DNA from: Emcibacteraceae bacterium
GTDB lineage: Bacteria; Pseudomonadota; Alphaproteobacteria; Sphingomonadales; Emcibacteraceae
Assembly (NCBI GenBank): GCA_041396985.1
Contig: JAWKXO010000005.1
Span: 186,001-250,000 of the forward strand
Direction of reading: 5' to 3'
DNA: 64,000 nt
How positions within the stretch are numbered: the stretch's first letter is position 1; each line of letters opens with the position of its first letter. The notes under the pieces were generated by a model. That model had not been told where the DNA came from. It searched no databases and worked only from the letters and a program-made list of their open reading frames with translations. Positions 44,679 through 53,311 of this stretch are shown piece after piece. The translations under genes and the position numbers were made by a program.

Positions 44679-45530
44679 ATGAGCACTGAAGAACAAAAAG
44701 AAAAAGCAAAAAACTGGTTTGAAGACCTGCGAGACCAGATCTGTCACAGCTTTGAAAAAATAGAAGATGATATTACCGGAGTCTATACCGACCTTGACCC
44801 CGGCCGGTTTGAGCGCACAAAATGGTACCGTGAGGATGACCCGGCCAAGGGTGGCGGCACCATGGCGGTGATGAAAGGCCGGGTTTTTGAAAAAGTCGGC
44901 GTCAATGTTTCAACAGTTTACGGCGAATTTTCACCGGAATTTGCCGCACAAATCCCCGGTGCCGATAAAGATCCGCGCTTCTGGGCCAGCGGTATTTCGC
45001 TTGTGGCCCATATGCACAGCCCCAAGGTGCCCGCCGTTCATATGAATACCCGTCATATTGTCACCACCCGCGGCTGGTTTGGCGGTGGGGCCGATCTTAA
45101 TGCGGCTATCCCCAATCATTTTGACACCAAGGATTTTCATAAAGCCCTTAAAAAATGCTGTGACCGTCACGGCGATGATTATTACGACAAATATAAAAAA
45201 TGGTGTGATGACTATTTTTATGTGCCGCACAGAAAGCGTGCCCGTGGTGAAGGCGGCATTTTTTATGACCAGCTTTCGACCGACTGGGAGCGTGATTTTG
45301 CCTTTACCCAGGATGTTGGCCGCACTTTCAATGAAATTTATCCCGCACTGGTACGGCGCCATATGAATAAGGAATGGACCGCCGAAGAGCGTGAAGAATT
45401 ATTATATTACAGAGGGTTATACGCCGAATTTAATCTTGTTTATGATCGTGGTACAGCCTTCGGCCTTAAAACGGGAGGCAATGTCGATGCCATTTTGATG
45501 TCGCTGCCGCCCCATGCAAAATGGAAATAA
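44679..45530 (+). CDS. hemF: Oxygen-dependent coproporphyrinogen III oxidase
   Basis: 283 residues. Signature elements are GGGTMAVMKGRVFEKVGVN, HMHSPKVPAVHMNTRH (substrate histidines), WFGGGADLN, DRHGDDYY and EFNLVYDRGTAFGLKTGGNVDAILMSLPP. Converts coproporphyrinogen III to protoporphyrinogen IX using oxygen, so the organism respires aerobically at least part of the time. Six bases after trmL. Confidence 0.96.
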   Translation: MSTEEQKEKAKNWFEDLRDQICHSFEKIEDDITGVYTDLDPGRFERTKWYREDDPAKGGGTMAVMKGRVFEKVGVNVSTVYGEFSPEFAAQIPGADKDPRFWASGISLVAHMHSPKVPAVHMNTRHIVTTRGWFGGGADLNAAIPNHFDTKDFHKALKKCCDRHGDDYYDKYKKWCDDYFYVPHRKRARGEGGIFYDQLSTDWERDFAFTQDVGRTFNEIYPALVRRHMNKEWTAEEREELLYYRGLYAEFNLVYDRGTAFGLKTGGNVDAILMSLPPHAKWK

Positions 45531-45539
45531 CTTATCCCG

Positions 45540-46382
45540 ATGGAATGGGCTAGTTTTGAAGCACAGATAAAAAATGAAGTCCGCAATATTGGCGGCAATT
45601 ATGTCTGGACTGATGTCATTCTCCAGGGCAAATATCATATTCAGAAAAATGTCAAAACGGGCAGTTACCGTTTGCTTGATGGCCTTCGAAAAAGGATTCT
45701 GCTTTCCGATTATGATGACTGTTTTCATAAACTTAACGAACTTTCTCCTAAATTCGACCATGATCATCTGGTCCTGATGATCCATGGTCTTGGTCGCCAT
45801 GCCGGTATTATGTATAAACCAAAAATAGCCCTGCGTAAGGCTGGCTTTTCGGCCCATTCGCTTAATTACGCGACCCTTTTTGAAAGTGTTGAGCAGCATG
45901 CCGATCATTTCACCCATCTGCTTGAAAATTTGAAAGGCATCAAAAAAGTTTCCTTCGTCACCCACAGCCTCGGCGGGTTGGTGGTGCGGGAAATATTAAG
46001 CCGTGCGCAAGAATGGAACGGCGTTAAGGCATATAAGCTAGTCATGATGGGCACCCCGAATAAAGGGGCTCAGATTGCAGAATTTCTTAATCGTTTGAAA
46101 CTTTATCAGTTTATCAGTGGCCCGTCCGGACAGGATGTCAGACCCATGAAAAAAATCAAAAACCTGCCAGAACCCCCTATTCCGACATTGGTCATCGCCG
46201 GTGGCATGGGCAATGATATCGGCTATAACCCGATACTCAGCGGCGATAATGACGGTATTGTCAGGGTTTCTGAAACCCACCTTGACTGCCCCCATGACTT
46301 TAAATTGGTCAATGTCATCCATACCACCATTATGGATCACCCTGACAGCATCAAAGCCATGCTTGAATTTCTTGAAAAATAA
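45540..46382 (+). CDS. Lipase-like alpha/beta hydrolase
   Basis: 280 residues. MIHGLGRHAGI is the oxyanion strand, THSLGGLVVREIL the nucleophile elbow, and a late histidine lies in HTTIMDHPDS. PGAP1/triacylglycerol lipase-like. No signal peptide, so probably cytoplasmic. Nine bases after hemF on the same strand. Substrate unknown. Confidence 0.82.
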   Translation: MEWASFEAQIKNEVRNIGGNYVWTDVILQGKYHIQKNVKTGSYRLLDGLRKRILLSDYDDCFHKLNELSPKFDHDHLVLMIHGLGRHAGIMYKPKIALRKAGFSAHSLNYATLFESVEQHADHFTHLLENLKGIKKVSFVTHSLGGLVVREILSRAQEWNGVKAYKLVMMGTPNKGAQIAEFLNRLKLYQFISGPSGQDVRPMKKIKNLPEPPIPTLVIAGGMGNDIGYNPILSGDNDGIVRVSETHLDCPHDFKLVNVIHTTIMDHPDSIKAMLEFLEK

Positions 46383-46397
46383 TAGGAAAATCGCCTG

Positions 46398-47591
46398 TTA
46401 ATGCAGGGTCATTTTAAAATCATTCTTGATCCAGATTTCTTCCAGACGCTTAAGTTCCCCGCCCAGTTCGCGGCCCGCTTTCCAGCCCTGCTCCATCAAT
46501 TCCTTGCCGCTGATCGGCAGTTGCGGAATTTCATACTCTTCAATATAGCTCAGCGTCTTAAGATCAAGCTTACCCAACCGGGTAAGGTTATGGATGACCA
46601 CATCTTTTCCATATTGGTAAAGCACCCGTCTCAGGGTTTCCTTTCTAAGATCATGATTTTCATAAGGCTCTGTAAAGGATATCAGCTGATCACGCTGCCT
46701 GTTTGACAGCCTTAGCCGCTTTGACGCCTTAGAAATAATCTCCTTATCACCGGGCAAAAGACAGGAAAGACGACCGATAAAATCCTTTTGTCCCAGTTTC
46801 TTTTGCCGTTTGGCATATTTTAACAGTTCGTCATATTGTTCATATTCCGGCAGAATTTCACGCAATATACCAATTGCCGCCATCACCGGAATGATTTGCA
46901 CAACCTGTTTTGACAACAGCAGCTTTTCAAATTCGTCCCTGACCCGCTCACCGGAAAGCTTTGCAATCATTGCTTTGCGTTCAACACAGGCAAGCATGCC
47001 CGCCTCATCAACTCCACCCACATCATAATTTGATGAAAACCGAAAAAAACGCAAAATTCTAAGCCCGTCTTCCTTTATTCGCTCGCGCGCATTGCCAATG
47101 AAACGGACCCGCGCCTTTTTTATATCCCTGAAACCCCCAAGCGGATCATGGATAGTACCGTCAATATCAAGATAAAGGGCGTTTATAGTAAAATCCCGCC
47201 GTCTGGCATCCTCGTGCCAGTCGTCAGTAAATTCTACCTCCGCATGGCGGCCATCGGTGCTGACATCACGGCGCAGCGTGGTGATTTCAAAATTTTTATC
47301 GTTTAACCGGGCGGTTATGGTGCCATGTTTCAAGCCCGTTGGAATGACTGATATCCCCGCTTTTTCAAGTATTTTCCTATTTTTCTCAGGCGAATATCTG
47401 GAGGCAATATCAATATCGCCAATTTTACGCTCCCGTTTCCAGAAAATATTAAAGAGCGCATCGCGAACTGCGCCGCCGACAATCCGCGCGCTTAATTCTT
47501 CATGATTAAGCACAGCCATAAGCCGGACAAGGGTTTCATCCTCAAGCCATTTTTCACCGGCGATATTAAGCGGCACATTGTTCATATTCAT
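46398..47591 (-). CDS. CCA tRNA nucleotidyltransferase / poly(A) polymerase family protein
   Basis: About 397 residues from the ATG at 47591 (47585 is equally possible); the open frame upstream of this overlaps the NUDIX gene and is not used. The nucleotidyltransferase head reads SARIVGGAVRDALF and GDIDIASR, with RDFTINALYLDIDG, then the RNA-binding helices. It adds CCA to tRNA 3' ends. No HD domain follows. Last gene of the DUF1285-NUDIX-CCA operon. Confidence 0.9.
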   Translation of the reverse strand: MNMNNVPLNIAGEKWLEDETLVRLMAVLNHEELSARIVGGAVRDALFNIFWKRERKIGDIDIASRYSPEKNRKILEKAGISVIPTGLKHGTITARLNDKNFEITTLRRDVSTDGRHAEVEFTDDWHEDARRRDFTINALYLDIDGTIHDPLGGFRDIKKARVRFIGNARERIKEDGLRILRFFRFSSNYDVGGVDEAGMLACVERKAMIAKLSGERVRDEFEKLLLSKQVVQIIPVMAAIGILREILPEYEQYDELLKYAKRQKKLGQKDFIGRLSCLLPGDKEIISKASKRLRLSNRQRDQLISFTEPYENHDLRKETLRRVLYQYGKDVVIHNLTRLGKLDLKTLSYIEEYEIPQLPISGKELMEQGWKAGRELGGELKRLEEIWIKNDFKMTLH

Positions 47592-48243
47592 TGACCAGTC
47601 TGGCAAAGCGGACCAGCATGGCCGCCGTTGCTCCCCATATCTTATACTGTTCATGGGGAAATACATAATAATATCGTTTCTTGCCGCGCCAGTGAATGCT
47701 TTCAATCGTATGGTTCTTTTCGTTGAGGATAAAGTCCAGCGGGACTTCAAAAACTTCTTCCACTTCGCTTTGCTGCAAAATCATTTTGAAATCGGGATTA
47801 ACAAAGCCAACAACCGGCGACACGCTATAGCCGGTCACTGTTTCATAATCTTCCATAGCCCCGATCACCTCAACATGGCTTTGCGGCAGATTGATTTCCT
47901 CTTTTGCTTCACGTAAAGCCGTTGCCATCGCATGCAGATCATCATCGTCACAACGCCCACCGGGAAAGCTGACCTGACCGCTATGGCTTTTCAGATGGGC
48001 CGACCGTTTGGTCAGCAGAATTGAAAGCTGATCACCCCGTTCAACGATGGGAACAAGCACTGCCGAAGCCTTAAGCGGTAATTCATGGGTAAAATCACCA
48101 ATATCCTTCATTATTTCATCCGGACGGTAAAGTGAATGATCCCCATTTGTCGGACGGATCCATACCCTTGCTTCTGCAGGGGTCAGTGCACGTCTCATGA
48201 TCGGGTCATGTCGTTCAAATAATCGCGTAATCTGTCTTCTCAT
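47566..48243 (-). CDS. NUDIX hydrolase, CoA pyrophosphatase type
   Basis: 225 residues from the ATG at 48243, whose ATGA overlaps the stop of the DUF1285 gene. The Nudix box GGRCDDDDLHAMATALREAKEEINL is complete, with the UPF0035 lead-in SILLTKRSAHLKSHSGQVSFPGG, which marks NudL/PCD1-type CoA pyrophosphatases. Conserved alphaproteobacterial neighbour of the CCA gene. Cytoplasmic. Confidence 0.9.
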   Translation of the reverse strand: MRRQITRLFERHDPIMRRALTPAEARVWIRPTNGDHSLYRPDEIMKDIGDFTHELPLKASAVLVPIVERGDQLSILLTKRSAHLKSHSGQVSFPGGRCDDDDLHAMATALREAKEEINLPQSHVEVIGAMEDYETVTGYSVSPVVGFVNPDFKMILQQSEVEEVFEVPLDFILNEKNHTIESIHWRGKKRYYYVFPHEQYKIWGATAAMLVRFARLVNEYEQCAA

Positions 48244-48815
48244 ATAGTCTGTCCGTCCAGGGAAAAAAAACTGCCACAACTCCACACACCAAACCTGCCA
48301 TCATGCTCAACCGCCATTTCCGCCAGCTGGTAATATACACTGCGTGATATCAGTGCATCAAGATTATCCCGGACACGCACATAAGGGGATGGCTCACCTG
48401 TTTCATCATTAATACTCACCGTAATCGGATGCCTGTCATCCACTTTGACATAATCATCAAGATTGGTTCGAAATATGATCGACCCCTGATCCATTTCCAT
48501 TTCAACCGCGGTAAAGGGGGCATCATCAACCCTGATCCCGACTTTTTCAATCGGCGTCACCAGAAAATAATCTTCGCCTTCCCGGCGCAGAATGGTTGAA
48601 AACAGCTTCACCATTCTTTCCCGGTTAATCAGGGTTCCCATATAATACCAGTTTCCTGCCCGGTCGATACGAATATCAATATTGCCGCAAAAGTCAGGAT
48701 GCCAGAGATGAAGCGGAGGTCGCTTTTGATTATTGAAGGCTTTCATCGCTTCAGAAATGAAATGTGCCGGTCGAAAGCCGTCCCTGTTTCCGTTATGATA
48801 ATCAGTGTTTTCCAT
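48240..48815 (-). CDS. DUF1285 family protein
   Basis: 191 residues matching the DUF1285 family (PPLHLWHPDFCGNIDIRIDRAGNWYYMGTLINRERMVKLFSTILRRE, then YFLVTPIEKVGIRV). Two similar beta domains in tandem. Function unknown, but its place before NUDIX and CCA transferase is conserved. TAGGAG precedes the ATG at 48815. Confidence 0.87.
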   Translation of the reverse strand: MENTDYHNGNRDGFRPAHFISEAMKAFNNQKRPPLHLWHPDFCGNIDIRIDRAGNWYYMGTLINRERMVKLFSTILRREGEDYFLVTPIEKVGIRVDDAPFTAVEMEMDQGSIIFRTNLDDYVKVDDRHPITVSINDETGEPSPYVRVRDNLDALISRSVYYQLAEMAVEHDGRFGVWSCGSFFSLDGQTI

Positions 48816-48872
48816 AAGCTACTCCTACCGCAACTATATGAAAATATTATGACAATTTAAAGATCTTCTTTT

Positions 48873-49358
48873 TTAATGCTGTTTTTCAATAGCGCCGGCG
48901 AGGCCGGAAAATGCCCCCGGTTCCAGCTCGAGAGCCAGCAGTCTCGACAGGTCCTTCTGTCCTTCCATGGTAAAATCTTCTGCCATCTGGCGGCTAAACC
49001 CCAGCCGTGCATAATATGGTTCATCGCCGACAAGGACGACCCTTTTATGGCCAAGCATTTTTGCCCGTTCAAGCCCGTGCCGCATCAATCCGATGCCATA
49101 TCCCTTGCCTTGCAATGATGGCTCAACCGCAATCGGCCCAAGCAAAAGCACATCCTGACCTTTTATCTGCACAGGCCAGAACTGGAGCGTCGCAATAAGC
49201 TTTCCACCGTCCCTGATCACAAAGGACAGATCCTCAATCGCCGGGACGCCGTCCCGAAAAGCATAGGCTGCCTTTTTATGACGATCAGGTCCAAACGCAA
49301 GATCAAGCAGCCTTTCAACCTCCGCCTCATCAGATTTTTGCTGTAAATCAATTATCAT
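48873..49358 (-). CDS. GNAT-family N-acetyltransferase (YhbS-like)
   Basis: 161 residues from the ATG at 49358; a TTG five codons upstream is less likely. The cofactor loop is VEPSLQGKGYGIGLMRHGLERAKMLG, and the C-terminus VVLVGDEPYYARLGFSRQ is typical of the YhbS group. Substrate unknown. Cytoplasmic. Confidence 0.85.
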   Translation of the reverse strand: MIIDLQQKSDEAEVERLLDLAFGPDRHKKAAYAFRDGVPAIEDLSFVIRDGGKLIATLQFWPVQIKGQDVLLLGPIAVEPSLQGKGYGIGLMRHGLERAKMLGHKRVVLVGDEPYYARLGFSRQMAEDFTMEGQKDLSRLLALELEPGAFSGLAGAIEKQH

Positions 49359-49485
49359 TCCGGATAATCCCAATAAAAAATTTCACAGCTGATAGCATAG
49401 AAAAAAATACCGATCCAGAAAAAAATACGGTTTTCATATTTATTTTCCGAATTTTATTCGGTTTAATGATAAAATACAGAATTTT

Positions 49486-50862
49486 CTAAAAATTCACCAT
49501 TAACCGCGTATTGACAGAATTTATGATATCTGTCTTTTCATTGCTGAAATCACGAACCACAGTATAGGCATAATTCCCCTGCAGCTTAATCAGGTCATTA
49601 AGATACCAGTCAGCGGCAACTATGACTGATTTCTGCTTTCGTCCAAAATTTTCATGGGTAAAATCGGCAACATCATAGCGGGCTGCCAGCCTCACTTCGC
49701 CCATGCCTCCTGCCCCCACCGGATTGGCAATTTTTACATTATCATAACGGCCATCCTTGCCGTCGATCACCCGCTCGCCACCGGTCGGAAAAAAGCTTAC
49801 CTCAACATAGCCGCCTTCATATATGGGATCTGTCCCTGTCAGTGTTTCCATACTGCTCAGATGATCCTTCACAAAACCATATTCGCTTTGAAAGCCGAAT
49901 GATTTATAGGTTGCCACAAATTCACCGTCAAAAAATGTCTCACCCGTAACCATAAAACTGCTTGATGCCAGCGGTTTTAAATCCCCCTGATTTATGAATG
50001 GCCGGGTACTGTAATTAAGGTCATATGCATGACCATTCTCATTTCGGTAAAAACCTGAGCCGCCAAAATGAAGACCAACGCCATTCTCCAGCCGCGGGCT
50101 ATAGGTAAGACGGGCAGATACCATGTTATTATCGTCGAGAGAACTATTCCCGGTTGAGGCATTTTCAAAAAAATATCCGCCGCTGACCGACCAATTTTCC
50201 CCGTGGTGTGATACACCAACACCAACCTGTGGATTAATCCGCAACGCATTGATAAAGGCCGCCCGCTCGGCAAACGCCGCATTGGGCGGCGGTGTCAGCT
50301 TATCCAGTGTGGCATAGGTTCTGGTCTGCCCGGCAACAATGGTCGTATTGCCGAATGAATAATCAATATAGGCCAGCTTGACATCCACTTCATTATCAAC
50401 AAATTTTGTCGCTATCCGGTAACTGAAACTGCCGAGAAAGTTTCCGCGAACCCCAAGTTCAAGATGGCGCATGTTGGTGCCGTTTATTTTATCAAGCGGA
50501 CGTGATGTGCCATCCCCATCCTTGAAAGTGATGATCGAATAATCATAAGTCATACGGCCGTTTATTTCGAACGAAAAACGCCCGTCAGCAGAACTTAACA
50601 CCGGGCCCGGTTCCCAGGTAAGAATAAAATCATTATTCTTCTGACCATCCGGTTTTGCGGCTTCATTCTGTGCTTTCTCATCTGTCAATTTTTCTACAGT
50701 GGTTTTAAGCTCATCAATCTGCTGCTGAAGTTCCCTGACGTCAGGTTTGACAAATTCTGTTTCAGGATTGGCCGTCGCTTCCTGTGCACCTGCATTCACA
50801 GCAAGAGCCCCGGCCCCCAGAATGAAGAGGGACGGTATTGCAAATATTCGTTTATGAAGCAT
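49486..50862 (-). CDS. Phosphate-selective porin O/P-like outer membrane protein
   Basis: 458 residues. A signal peptide (SLFILGAGALAVNAGA), a short coiled coil near residues 40-70 (VRELQQQIDELKTTVEKLTDEKAQNE), and a 16-strand-type barrel ending in aromatic F (LMVNF). ADGRFSFEINGRM and GNFLGSFSYRIATKFVDNEVDVKLAYIDY match the OprP/OprO family. Takes up small anions, perhaps phosphate. Preceded by a 550-base intergenic region. Confidence 0.87.
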   Translation of the reverse strand: MLHKRIFAIPSLFILGAGALAVNAGAQEATANPETEFVKPDVRELQQQIDELKTTVEKLTDEKAQNEAAKPDGQKNNDFILTWEPGPVLSSADGRFSFEINGRMTYDYSIITFKDGDGTSRPLDKINGTNMRHLELGVRGNFLGSFSYRIATKFVDNEVDVKLAYIDYSFGNTTIVAGQTRTYATLDKLTPPPNAAFAERAAFINALRINPQVGVGVSHHGENWSVSGGYFFENASTGNSSLDDNNMVSARLTYSPRLENGVGLHFGGSGFYRNENGHAYDLNYSTRPFINQGDLKPLASSSFMVTGETFFDGEFVATYKSFGFQSEYGFVKDHLSSMETLTGTDPIYEGGYVEVSFFPTGGERVIDGKDGRYDNVKIANPVGAGGMGEVRLAARYDVADFTHENFGRKQKSVIVAADWYLNDLIKLQGNYAYTVVRDFSNEKTDIINSVNTRLMVNF

Positions 50863-51409
50863 AAAAATAACCCTGCTGTTACACTATATCAGTGCAAAAA
50901 ATTAACGATAAACTGTCATTCGTCAAGCGCTAGTTTCCGATTCTCCGAAAATGTTAATAAATTATGTATCCACAGTTAATGATTCGGTAATAATTCTCTT
51001 TAAATTTTCAGACAATTTGATAATAAACCTGTTAATTATCAATAATAATTTTAACAGTATTTTCTCATAACCAACTGACTTATCAGTAAGATTCTAAAAA
51101 CTAAGAATAATCTCAACCTATGGAACGAGCAATAAATCAAAGACAATCAATTTATTAACTATTTGTAAATCTATCCTGCATTATCCTGAAAATGATTATT
51201 TCCTCCCCCAGACTTGGGCGGCCTGATTTGAACGGTCGCCTTTTTTTTGTCAAAATATCAGCGTACGCATTGGAGTTGGGAATTATGGGGGATTTTTATT
51301 GAACTTACGCTTGAAAGGGCACGGTAAAATAAGTTAATAATCATATATGATGAATGACAATTTTATTTATTCACGTGACTAAATATTTAAAGTTGGGGGA
51401 TTGGGATAA
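50863..51409. other. Long AT-rich intergenic region
   Basis: About 550 bases between the porin start and a broken outer membrane protein gene. It contains an orphan terminator at 51217-51248 and a C-rich TCCTCCCCC patch at 51201-51209, but no supported coding frame. Promoters for both flanking divergent genes must lie here. Confidence 0.5.
51217..51248 (+). terminator. Orphan terminator, possible sRNA end
   Basis: Seven-base stem GGCGGCC/GGTCGCC (one G-U pair), ten-base loop and eight T. No plus-strand gene lies upstream; the porin gene diverges away. The C-rich patch just before it could pair with ribosome-binding sites. Suggests a short RNA of about 50-120 nt, not proven. Confidence 0.6.
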
Positions 51410-52328
51410 ATGGCTGCAATGTTGACCAGGAAAACGGCAATTTTAAAAACTATTTTAGCACTCAGCGTATTACCGTCTTCTGTTTATTCGCAGGATTTTT
51501 CCGACGAAAACGAAGACACCCAGGCCCGCACCTATGACCGCAAAACGATAGAAGATGATTATACATCCGTTCCCGTTTATAAGGATCGTCAGATCACCTT
51601 TACCACCGGATATGATTACAGCAGCGGAAAATTCAATCTGCCCGCCAATACCAACATCAGTTATATCCCCTATAGCCTCCAGTATGAGACAGGCAAATGG
51701 GAATTTAAGATAAACAGCGGCTATATCAGCTTTGCTGCACCCAAAAATGTTGTGCCGGTGATCGAAGGGGCGCCATTGGTGACTGATGTTGATCTGACCC
51801 CGACCGACCGATACAGAAACCCGCGTAAAGACGGATTTGGTGATGTCTATCTATCGGCCAAATATTCCATTGAAAATCCTTATAGCAATGATCTTTATAT
51901 TGATCTGACCGGCCGAATTAAAATTCCGACCGCCAATGAATATAAAGGATTGGGAACAGGCAAGGTCGATTATATAGTCAAAGCAGATTTCGCCTATCTC
52001 ATGGGCAATTTTATGCCTTTTTGCCACATTGGGTTACACTTTATTGGTAAACCATCTTTATGACCTTCAGGAGAACAGCTTCTTTACTCCGTCGGAGCTT
52101 CATATTATCTGACCTATGACACCAGCATCGGGGTTAGCTATGAGTACCGCGAAAGCGCCACCCCGGCTTTAACAACCCCAAGGAGAAATCTTCGCCTATA
52201 CCGATGTCCAGATCAATGATCACTGGGGCGTAAATTTTTACGGTGTTGTCGGCCTTAATAACGTCACCACCGATTACGGCCTCCCGGCACCCAGCAAAGA
52301 TATAAGTTTTAACAACAATTTTTCCTAA
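51410..52328 (+). pseudogene. Broken outer-membrane beta-barrel protein gene
   Basis: Reading begins at 51410 with a signal peptide (LKTILALSVLPSSVYS) and barrel-like strands (DRQITFTTGYDYSSGKFNLP, FGDVYLSAKYSI), resembling the MetA-pathway phenol-degradation porin group. An in-frame TGA at 52061-52063 stops it at 217 residues, yet the same frame goes on with coding-like SVGASYYLTYDTSIGVSYEYRES. Between about 52165 and 52195 the frame shifts, and EIFAYTDVQINDHWGVNFYGVVGLNN continues to a TAA at 52326-52328. So at least one nonsense and one frameshift change have broken it. Confidence 0.7.
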
Positions 52329-52438
52329 TTTATGCAGGTAACCGGGCTCAATATAGTTCCACCACTATATTTACAAAAGTTAGAGCCAGTTTATTAAGAA
52401 AATAAAGAATATTTTGATAAAATAAATTGGGAAACTTT

Positions 52439-52603
52439 ATGGATTATTATTCAAGTCTTCTTTCTGGAATAAGTGGCGCTATTGGCGGCGCCTTGTATGC
52501 GTTTATTATAATTAAATTTCCAAAACATAAAATTATTGCATCTGTTGTTGGCATATCATTGTTTTTTTTACTGAATATAGCTTCAAAATCATTCTGCCTA
52601 TAA
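52439..52603 (+). CDS. Possible 54-residue membrane protein
   Basis: Starts at 52439 and encodes two hydrophobic helices (SGAIGGALYAFIIIKF and IIASVVGISLFFLLNIA). Too short to appear as an obvious gene. Its ribosome-binding site is weak. AT-rich like the following fragments. Could be a real small protein or part of the decayed island. Confidence 0.4.
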   Translation: MDYYSSLLSGISGAIGGALYAFIIIKFPKHKIIASVVGISLFFLLNIASKSFCL

Positions 52604-52606
52604 TAA

Positions 52607-52894
52607 ATGAAAACCGGTTGAAAAAGAAATTGATCAGGAACTTACGAAAATTCCACTTTATACAACTTTAGAAATACATGAACAGAAACTTACGAAAAGC
52701 AATGCAATTATTTTTGGCTGTAAAAAATGGGCAAAAAAAATCGGAGTCTGCTGTTATTTAAACCATTGTTCTTATTGGAGATTTAGCAAATAATAAAATG
52801 AAACAACTTCCAGTAGCACTACTCAATTATATGAAAATAAATTATTGAAGAAGGAATAGTTTTAGAAAAACGGATAAAGGAGGAAGTGTTATGA
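52607..52894 (+). pseudogene. Decayed small gene
   Basis: Fragments in different frames look coding: after an ATG at 52607, the stretch EKEIDQELTKIPLYTTLEIHEQKLTKSNAIIFG, and near the end IIEEGIVLEKRIKEEVL, which stops with TGA at 52892-52894 overlapping the next start (ATGA). At least one frameshift near 52615 and more between. Product unknown. Confidence 0.4.
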
Positions 52895-53234
52895 GTTTTT
52901 TTATCCTGAATCTGAAGGTCCCATTTTGATATCAGACTTTATTCCTCAAGAATTACAACAAAAAGATTTATCTGCACTTAATGAAATTGTTATTAATGCA
53001 AATAGTATTCAGGAAAGTTTTGATCAGGAGGAAAATAGTCAGCAGTTTGCATTTATTACGGCAAAATTAAGTCAGACCTATGGTCAGGACCTTGCACTGT
53101 TAAATTCAGTTCCATCAACTTTGGATGAGAAAAATAAAATATGTACTATCGTAATTGATTATTACAAAAATATACTTAAATTGCCTGATGAAAAATCCAG
53201 CAAATTATTACGTTGGTTGTTTTCCCAGCAATAA
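52891..53234 (+). pseudogene. Gene interrupted by a one-base slip in a T7 run
   Basis: A perfect AGGAGG (52879-52884) stands before ATG at 52891, but the frame stops after 12 codons. One added T in the run at 52896-52902 would join it to a 100-residue frame (YPESEGPILISDFIPQELQQKDL to WLFSQQ, ending 53234). The product would be about 114 residues, acidic, helical, no known domain. Either a frameshift mutation, a phase-variable tract or a sequencing error. Confidence 0.55.
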
Positions 53235-53276
53235 TACCTTTAAACGGAATATTCTTATCTTGACAGGCTAAGTTTC

Positions 53277-53299
53277 AGGGACAGCATAAAGCTGTCCCT
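53277..53299. terminator. Hairpin between convergent genes
   Basis: A perfect nine-base stem (AGGGACAGC/GCTGTCCCT) with a five-base loop, between a plus-strand gene ending at 53234 and the metalloprotease gene ending at 53312. There is no T-run on either side, so termination is likely but not certain. Confidence 0.55.
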
Positions 53300-53311
53300 A
53301 TATAGTTATTA

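Noticed and set aside
52061..52063. In-frame TGA read as selenocysteine
   Set aside because: The protein is an outer membrane barrel, not a redox enzyme, and a second frameshift follows; decay explains it better.
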